Shown in pieces: positions 13,938 to 17,918 of a stretch of DNA of 17,918 bases. The notes under the pieces are model-generated. The model did no database searches. It saw nothing but the letters and a program-made list of their open reading frames with translations, and had not been told where the DNA came from. The DNA comes from Oscillospiraceae bacterium. GTDB taxonomy: Bacteria > Bacillota > Clostridia > Oscillospirales > Oscillospiraceae. A program made the translations under genes and the position numbers. Position 1 is the stretch's first letter; the number at the start of each line of letters is the position of its first letter. Location: assembly GCA_020025375.1 (NCBI GenBank), contig JAHHSF010000009.1:1-17918 (forward strand). The letters run 5' to 3'.

Positions 13938-14359
13938 ACAGCGACTTCAGCGTGGCGACCCACGCTTTGGTCTTTTTGAGCTGCAAAAACACCGTCCTGT
14001 CCAGCGAGGAGCTGGCCGACAGCATCTGCACCAACCCGGCCCGGGTCCGCAAGGTGGTCTCCAAGCTGAAAAAGGCAGGGCTGGTAGACACCAAGGAGGG
14101 GAGCGTGGGCGGGTGCCACTTTGGCGGCGACCCGGCGGCCATCAATCTGGCCCAGGTGGCCGACGCCCTGAACGTGACCTTTGTGGAAGCCACCTGGCAC
14201 AGCGGCGACCAGAACCGGGACTGCCTCATTTGCTCCGGCATGGCTGGGCTCATGGACGAGCTCTTTTCGGACCTGGACAGCCGATGCAAGGCCCGGCTCC
14301 GGGAAATCACCATCGCAGACCTGGCCCACCGGCTTCTGTCCGATGCCTCCCCGATCTAA
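13934..14359 (+). CDS. Rrf2-family transcriptional regulator with cysteine motif
   Basis: The 141-residue protein has the Rrf2 winged-helix layout: FSVATHALVFLS at the N-terminus, the helix-turn-helix LSSEELADSICTNPARVRKVVSKLKKAGLV (about 22-51, in two parts) and the wing segment GSVGG. The sensory half has Cys97 and Cys100 in a CLIC motif and Cys118, with further Cys at 17, 32 and 61. Rrf2 proteins often sense iron-sulphur cluster status, redox, NO or cysteine through such residues; the spacing differs from the IscR C-x5-C-x5-C pattern, so a thiol switch is as likely as a cluster. It overlaps trxB by 4 bases and probably controls this operon through the inverted repeats at 12914-12974. Confidence 0.88.
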   Translation: MNSDFSVATHALVFLSCKNTVLSSEELADSICTNPARVRKVVSKLKKAGLVDTKEGSVGGCHFGGDPAAINLAQVADALNVTFVEATWHSGDQNRDCLICSGMAGLMDELFSDLDSRCKARLREITIADLAHRLLSDASPI

Positions 14360-14405
14360 AAGGCGGGCATTTTCTGCAATACGTCACTTCGCGACAAGCC
14401 GCCCT

Positions 14406-14473
14406 TCCGGGGGAACTCAGTTCTCCCGGAGACCTCCGCCAGTCTCCGATAGGGTTTCAGCCCTCCCGGAGGT
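14406..14473 (+). other. Two hairpins between the Rrf2 and CcdA genes
   Basis: The 153-base gap has an 11-bp stem with one G-U pair (14406-14416/14420-14430, loop TCA) and a second stem ACCTCCG/CGGAGGT (14432-14438/14467-14473) enclosing AGGG/CCCT. No T-run follows, so readthrough is expected. They may adjust expression of the downstream membrane protein. Confidence 0.45.
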
Positions 14474-14512
14474 TTCTCGGCGTAACTTCAACGACAAAAA
14501 AAGGAGTCCGAC

Positions 14513-15793
14513 ATGGGTTTTGATCTCAGCGTCAGTGTGCCCGCCATCACCGTCTTTCTGCAAGGCATCCTCAGCTTCTTTTCCCCCTGCGTCCTCCCCC
14601 TGGTCCCCCTTTACGTGAGCTATCTGTCCGGCGGTGCCAGAACGGTGGACCAGGACGGATTGGTCCGTTACCCCCGGAAGCGGATCCTGGAGAACACCTT
14701 CTTCTTCGTGCTGGGGGTAAGCTTTACCTTCTTCCTCCTGGGGCTTGGCTTCACCGCCCTGGGTCAGTTTTTCACCGGGAACCGGGTCCTCTTCAGCCGA
14801 ATCAGCGGCGTGATCATGATCTTGTTTGGCCTCTATCAGTTTGGTCTGTTCGGCCACGATGGGGCCTTGGAGCGGGAGCGCCGTCTCCCCTTCCGGCTGG
14901 ACAAGTTTGCCATGAACCCCCTGGTGGCCCTGGTCCTGGGCTTCACCTTCAGCTTTGCCTGGACTCCCTGCGTGGGCCCCACCCTGGGGAGTGTCCTCCT
15001 CATGGCCTCCTCGGCGAAATCGGCCTCGGCCGGCTTCTTCCTCATCGGGGTCTATACCCTGGGCTTCGTCCTCCCCTTCCTGGCTGTGGGCCTCTTCACC
15101 GGGGCGGTGCTGGGCTTCTTTAAGCGGCACCAAAGCGTGGTGAAGTACACCGTAAAGGTGGGGGCCGCCCTCCTCATCCTCATGGGCGTGATTACCCTCA
15201 CAGGCTACATGAACGGCATTACCAGCTATCTCTCCTCCCTGGGGAGCGGCTCCTCCCCCGAGACCCAAGCCACCTCCGCCCCAGAGCCTGGAAAAGCCCC
15301 GGAGATTCAGGCGGAAAAAGAGGAGCGACCCCTTTTCCCCGCCCCGGACTTCACCCTCACCGACCAGTATGGGGAGGAGCACAGCCTGTCCGACTACCGG
15401 GGCAAAACGGTCTTTCTCAACTTCTGGGCTTCCTGGTGCGGTCCCTGCAAGAACGAGATGCCCCACATCCAGGACCTCTACGAGGAGTACGAGGAAAACA
15501 CTGGAGAGGAGCTTGTCGTCCTTACGGTGGCCAACCCCAAGAACGACCTGTATCCCTATAATCAGGACGGTACCCAGGAGGAGGTTGAGCAGTTCCTCAC
15601 TGACAACGGCTACACTTTCCCCTGCCTCATGGATACCACCGGGGCCGTCTTTGGTGCCTACGGTGTCCGGGCCTTTCCCACCACCTTTATGATCGATAAG
15701 GACGGGAACCTCTTTGGCTATGTAACGAGCCAGCTCACCCGGGAGATGATGGACAGCATCATCCAGCAGACCATCACCGGGGAGCGGGCGTAA
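14513..15793 (+). CDS. CcdA-type thiol transporter fused to a TlpA/ResA-like thioredoxin domain
   Basis: The 426-residue protein joins two redox modules. Residues 1-245 are a CcdA/DsbD-beta membrane domain with about six helices and the two conserved Pro-Cys sites, FFSPCVLPLVP (Cys26) and WTPCVGP (Cys153), which carry electrons across the membrane. A low-complexity Ser/Pro/Glu linker (about 246-275) leads to an extracytoplasmic TlpA-like thioredoxin domain with FWASWCGPCKNEMP (Cys309 and Cys312) and the cis-Pro in AFPTTFMID. AAAGGAG precedes ATG 14513. Encoding it with trxB suggests the chain TrxB, thioredoxin, CcdA domain, TlpA domain, then external disulphides. Such systems reduce apocytochromes or repair oxidised surface proteins; no cytochrome genes are seen here, so the target is unknown. 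Confidence 0.92.
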   Translation: MGFDLSVSVPAITVFLQGILSFFSPCVLPLVPLYVSYLSGGARTVDQDGLVRYPRKRILENTFFFVLGVSFTFFLLGLGFTALGQFFTGNRVLFSRISGVIMILFGLYQFGLFGHDGALERERRLPFRLDKFAMNPLVALVLGFTFSFAWTPCVGPTLGSVLLMASSAKSASAGFFLIGVYTLGFVLPFLAVGLFTGAVLGFFKRHQSVVKYTVKVGAALLILMGVITLTGYMNGITSYLSSLGSGSSPETQATSAPEPGKAPEIQAEKEERPLFPAPDFTLTDQYGEEHSLSDYRGKTVFLNFWASWCGPCKNEMPHIQDLYEEYEENTGEELVVLTVANPKNDLYPYNQDGTQEEVEQFLTDNGYTFPCLMDTTGAVFGAYGVRAFPTTFMIDKDGNLFGYVTSQLTREMMDSIIQQTITGERA

Positions 15794-15812
15794 GTTTCCC
15801 CCAAGGAACGGC

Positions 15813-15847
15813 AAAAAAAGACGGCATCTTGTGATGCCGTCTTTTTT
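15813..15847. terminator. Bidirectional intrinsic terminator
   Basis: A 15-bp arm pair (15814-15828/15833-15847) with loop TTGT has an A-tract on the left and a T-tract on the right. It ends the ccdA-tlpA transcript and the converging ferritin/ZIP transcript. Confidence 0.92.
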
Positions 15848-15856
15848 GTCACAAAT

Positions 15857-16201
15857 TCAGCCCTGGGCGACGCCGATGATACCGATGTTGGAGTGCTCCC
15901 CCGCCTGGGTCTCCGGGATAAGCTCCTCCACCACCACGTAGAGCATGGCCCCCGCAGCAAAGGCCAGGATACAGGGCAGGATCGGCGTGATGAAGGAAGT
16001 GAGGGATGAGGGTGTCCAGCAGGAGGAGAAAGCCCATCCCCCCCCCAGGAAGCCCACCACAGCGGGGAGCCACGCAGGTTCACCCGCCGCCTCCGCCATG
16101 TCCATGGCTGGGATGAGCAGAGACCACACCGAGGCGGCCCCCAGGGTGGTTCCCACCAACGGGAGGCTCACCGCCAGGAGAATGGTTCCAAAATCACTCA
16201 T
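15857..16201 (-). pseudogene. Decayed ZIP-family (GufA/ZupT-like) metal transporter
   Basis: The 114-codon frame holds recognisable ZIP fragments: LLAVSLPLVGTTLGAA, SVWSLLIPAMDMAEA, WLPAVVGFLGG, then AFAAGAMLYVVVEELIPE and GEHSN. Intact relatives have about 250-270 residues. The region between GTTLGAA and SVWSLL, the whole centre with the metal-binding HNxPEG-type helices, and the last helix are missing. Between them, a tract of nine C (16038-16046; G on the coding strand) shifts the frame: the expected GFLLLLDTLIPHF is read in another frame, and the original frame returns only at the deletion joint. An active transporter is therefore very unlikely. It lies 30 bases after the ferritin gene and was probably its operon partner in metal handling. 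A short translated remnant cannot be excluded. Confidence 0.8.
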
Positions 16202-16231
16202 TCCTCTTGTCCTTTCTGGGCCAGCGGACCC

Positions 16232-16744
16232 TTAGAGGACCAGTGAGGGGGCTGCATACACCCGGGCACCCAGCTCGCTGTCCAGCATATAGAGGCTCTT
16301 GGGGTCGTCCCCGAAGAGCTCGAACTTCTTTATCAGGGTATCGGCGTTATTCTCCTCCTCCCCCTGCTCCTTCACAAACCAGTCCAAGAACTGCATCGTC
16401 CGGAAGTCCTTGACGGAGTAGGCGGCGTCATAGATGGTATGGATGAGGCTGGTAACATACTGCTCATGCTTCAGACCCTCCGCCAGGATGGCTTTGGCAC
16501 TGACCAGATCCACGTCGGGCTTTGCCACGGCCTCCAGCACTACCCGCCCGCCATTGTTCTGCAGGTACCGGAGAAAGAGCATGGCATGGTCCCGCTCCTC
16601 CTGAGCCTGAATCTTGTACCAGTTGCCAAAGCCAGCCAGTCCCTGGTCATAGTAGTAGTTGGAAAAATCCAGGTAGAGGTAGGCGGAGTAGAACTCCTCG
16701 TTGATCTGCTGATTCAAAAGTTTAACCACATTTTCATTCAGCAT
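16232..16744 (-). CDS. ftnA: Ferritin (bacterial non-haem, FtnA type)
   Basis: From the ATG at 16744 the protein has 170 residues, normal for bacterial ferritin; AAGGAA lies about 8 bases upstream. An in-frame upstream extension to 16993 runs through the hpf terminator and is rejected. All ferroxidase-centre residues are in the expected places: Glu17, Glu50, His53, Glu94, Gln127 and Glu130. It forms a 24-subunit cage that oxidises and stores iron in the cytoplasm and limits Fenton chemistry. There is no Met ligand pattern suggesting a haem-binding bacterioferritin. No convincing promoter was found in the 98 bases between its start and the terminator hairpin, so its control is unclear. Confidence 0.95.
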   Translation of the reverse strand: MLNENVVKLLNQQINEEFYSAYLYLDFSNYYYDQGLAGFGNWYKIQAQEERDHAMLFLRYLQNNGGRVVLEAVAKPDVDLVSAKAILAEGLKHEQYVTSLIHTIYDAAYSVKDFRTMQFLDWFVKEQGEEENNADTLIKKFELFGDDPKSLYMLDSELGARVYAAPSLVL

Positions 16745-16827
16745 AGCAATTCCTTCTTTCTTTTCTATTTTCGGGTTGCGGAAAACGGTGCTTGTTCCTA
16801 GGATACACAGGAGCAGGAAAAAGGATA

Positions 16828-16873
16828 CCGTCCACAAAAAAAGGGGGGTGGACGGCCTACACCGTCCACCCCC
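16828..16873 (-). terminator. Intrinsic terminator of the hpf gene with a competing arm
   Basis: A 12-bp stem (16844-16855 with 16862-16873, loop of 6) is followed on the minus strand by seven T residues. Beyond the T-run lies another copy of one arm, CCGTCCAC at 16828-16835, which could pair instead with GTGGACGG and form an antiterminator-like alternative. Confidence 0.85.
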
Positions 16874-16901
16874 AGTACCACTATGGCTGACCTTTGCACC
16901 G

Positions 16902-17441
16902 TCAGTCGGCATCCTCGATGATTCCGTAGCCGCCGTCGTGGCGGTGGTAGACCACGGCGAAGGCACCGTCGTTCTCCTCATTTCTGAAGGCAAAGAAGGT
17001 ATGCTCCAGCAGGTTCATCTGGAGGATAGCCTCGTCCACCGTCATGGGCTTGAGGGGGAACTTTTTACTGCGGACAATCTTGAACTCCTCTTCCTCCGGC
17101 TCTGGGACAAAGGAGGAGATCTCGTCCAGGGTGCGCTCAAAGGCATCCTCCCGCAGGCGCTTGGCCAAGCGGGTCTTATTCTTGCGAATCTGCCGCTCCA
17201 GGGTGGCGACAGAGGCATCAATGGAGGCGAACATATCGGAGGTGCTCTCAGAAGCACGGAAAATCATGCTTCCGGCACGGACGGTGACTTCGCAGACATT
17301 GCGGTCCTTCTCCACGCTGAAGGTGACCGAAGCGTTGGCCTCGGTCTTAAAATAGCGGTCGAGCTTTCCCACCTTTTTTTCGGCGTAGGCGTGGACCTTG
17401 CCGGGCAGATCAACTTTCTTGTCGGTGAATGTGAACTTCAT
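16902..17441 (-). CDS. hpf: Long-form ribosome hibernation promoting factor
   Basis: The 179-residue protein has the two-domain layout of long HPF/YvyD. The N-terminal S30AE domain (about 1-100) has the beta-alpha-beta pattern, with VDLPGKVHAYAEKKVGKLDRYF near the start. After a charged linker rich in Glu (about 113-120), the C-terminal dimerisation domain (about 122-179) carries KIVRSKKFPLKPMTVDEAILQMNLLEHTFFAFRN, the family hallmark. It binds the ribosome decoding region and pairs two 70S particles into inactive 100S dimers under stress or in stationary phase. AAGGAG lies about 9 bases before the ATG at 17441. The gene is monocistronic, with its own probable promoter and terminator. Confidence 0.96.
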   Translation of the reverse strand: MKFTFTDKKVDLPGKVHAYAEKKVGKLDRYFKTEANASVTFSVEKDRNVCEVTVRAGSMIFRASESTSDMFASIDASVATLERQIRKNKTRLAKRLREDAFERTLDEISSFVPEPEEEEFKIVRSKKFPLKPMTVDEAILQMNLLEHTFFAFRNEENDGAFAVVYHRHDGGYGIIEDAD

Positions 17442-17497
17442 ACAGTTTCAGCTCCTTCCAACCTTTTGGGACTTCGGAAGTTTCCTTCCTTATTCAA

Positions 17498-17526
17498 AGC
17501 ATACCACACTATTACAAAAAAGTCAC
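17498..17526 (-). promoter_or_regulatory. Probable hpf promoter
   Basis: On the minus strand GTGACT (17526-17521), a 17-base spacer and TATGCT (17503-17498) with a TGn extension form a plausible sigma-A promoter 56 bases ahead of the hpf ATG. Stationary-phase sigma factor motifs are not evident. Confidence 0.45.
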
Positions 17527-17614
17527 TACATCTTTTGCAAATTGCACAAAAAGTTCACAATTCCCGCCCTCAGAATGGTCGGGAATCTGCCGGGGTGAAG
17601 TCACAGACGGCAAG

Positions 17615-17652
17615 AAAAAAGCGCCCGATATTCTTGGAACGTCGGGCGCTTT
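17615..17652 (-). terminator. Intrinsic terminator of the minus-strand gene at the window edge
   Basis: An 11-bp stem AAAGCGCCCGA/TCGGGCGCTTT (17618-17628/17642-17652) lies just after the stop at 17666 and is followed on the minus strand by a T-run from 17620 to 17615. Confidence 0.88.
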
Positions 17653-17665
17653 CCTATCTTGGGCC

Positions 17666-17917
17666 TTATTTACGGCCACCGCGGCGGTTGTTCCGCTTTT
17701 CGGCCTGGCGCAAATCGGACAGCTTATTGTCCGACTGCTGCATGAACAGCTTCAGCCGGTCTTCAAAGGTCTCGGGCGCGGCGGGCTGACGAGGGGGCAT
17801 ACTGCCAAAGGTGCGGGGAGGACGGCTCCCGAACTGGGGGCGGCCACCGCCGGCGGGACGGCCACCCATGGGACGGCCCTGTCCCTCTGGACGGGGCGGG
17901 GGGGGCGCTGCCTTCTT
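17666..17917 (-). CDS. C-terminal part of a Pro/Gly/Arg-rich protein, family not recognised
   Basis: Eighty-three codons are visible before the stop; the reading frame is open to the window edge, so the true start is outside. The segment starts with a disordered, Pro/Gly/Arg-rich region with repeated GGRP/GSRPP-type units and ends with a predicted helix (EDRLKLFMQQSDNKLSDLRQ) followed by a very basic tail (EKRNNRRGGRK). An in-frame ATG at 17869 falls inside the low-complexity stretch and has no convincing ribosome binding site. The basic, RGG-like composition suggests RNA or nucleic-acid binding, but that is inference from composition only. Confidence 0.6.
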   Translation of the reverse strand, partial: KKAAPPPPRPEGQGRPMGGRPAGGGRPQFGSRPPRTFGSMPPRQPAAPETFEDRLKLFMQQSDNKLSDLRQAEKRNNRRGGRK

Positions 17918-17918
17918 G

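Noticed and set aside
14417..15814. A 465-codon minus-strand frame opposite ccdA-tlpA
   Set aside because: It has shadow composition (Gly/Glu/His-rich) with no domain, and the plus strand encodes clear redox motifs.
1..17918. CRISPR arrays, tRNA or rRNA genes, transposases and prophage genes
   Set aside because: None was seen: there are no regularly spaced repeats, no cloverleaf-type sequence and no transposase or phage motifs in any convincing frame.

Overview
The window looks like a chromosomal segment of a GC-rich anaerobic Firmicute, most likely a gut Oscillospiraceae-type Clostridium (a Flavonifractor/Pseudoflavonifractor-like organism). The evidence is strong GC-ending codon use, AGGAGG-type ribosome binding sites, sigma-A promoters (TTGACA-17-TAtaaT), a low-GC-style gene repertoire (RpiR regulator, MsmX/UgpC ATPase, long-form HPF), and no oxygen-respiration genes. 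The species call is inference.

Layout. 1-443 is an intergenic, hairpin-rich stretch. 444-1073 encodes a YesL-type DUF624 membrane protein. A bidirectional terminator separates it from a convergent ROK-like sugar kinase (minus strand, 1169-2551). A divergent promoter region (2552-2723) then drives the kinase to the left and an N-acylglucosamine 2-epimerase to the right (2724-3926). After a structured terminator region come an RpiR-type regulator (4110-4967), a strong promoter, an ABC sugar importer (lipoprotein 5144-6487, permeases 6675-7586 and 7601-8530), an N-acetylneuraminate lyase-like aldolase (8661-9578), nagB (9608-10357), nagA (10351-11484) and, after a structured leader, an MsmX/UgpC-type ATPase (11672-12790) closed by a strong terminator. 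13008-15793 is a redox operon: thioredoxin reductase, an Rrf2 regulator and a CcdA-TlpA fusion. On the minus strand to the right are a decayed ZIP metal transporter, a ferritin, a long-form ribosome hibernation factor, and the C-terminus of an unidentified Pro/Gly/Arg-rich protein that runs off the window.

How the genes fit. The 1.2-12.8 kb block reads as a self-contained sialic acid or ManNAc/GlcNAc catabolic locus. The predicted route is import by the ABC system, cleavage of Neu5Ac to ManNAc and pyruvate by NanA, epimerisation of free ManNAc to GlcNAc by the AGE-family enzyme, phosphorylation by the ROK-like kinase, then NagA and NagB to fructose-6-phosphate. This order (epimerise, then phosphorylate) resembles the Bacteroides fragilis route rather than the E. 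coli NanK/NanE route. The transported sugar and the kinase substrate are inferred from neighbours only.

Most unusual points: a ROK-like kinase with a ~148-residue N-terminal extension, no recognisable ROK zinc motif and an apparent 3'-end frameshift; a structured leader containing a displaced Shine-Dalgarno sequence before the ATPase gene; a shared A5T5 element between divergent promoters that recurs at the transporter promoter; nested inverted repeats over the trxB promoter; and a ZIP gene shortened by several deletions plus a G9-tract frameshift.
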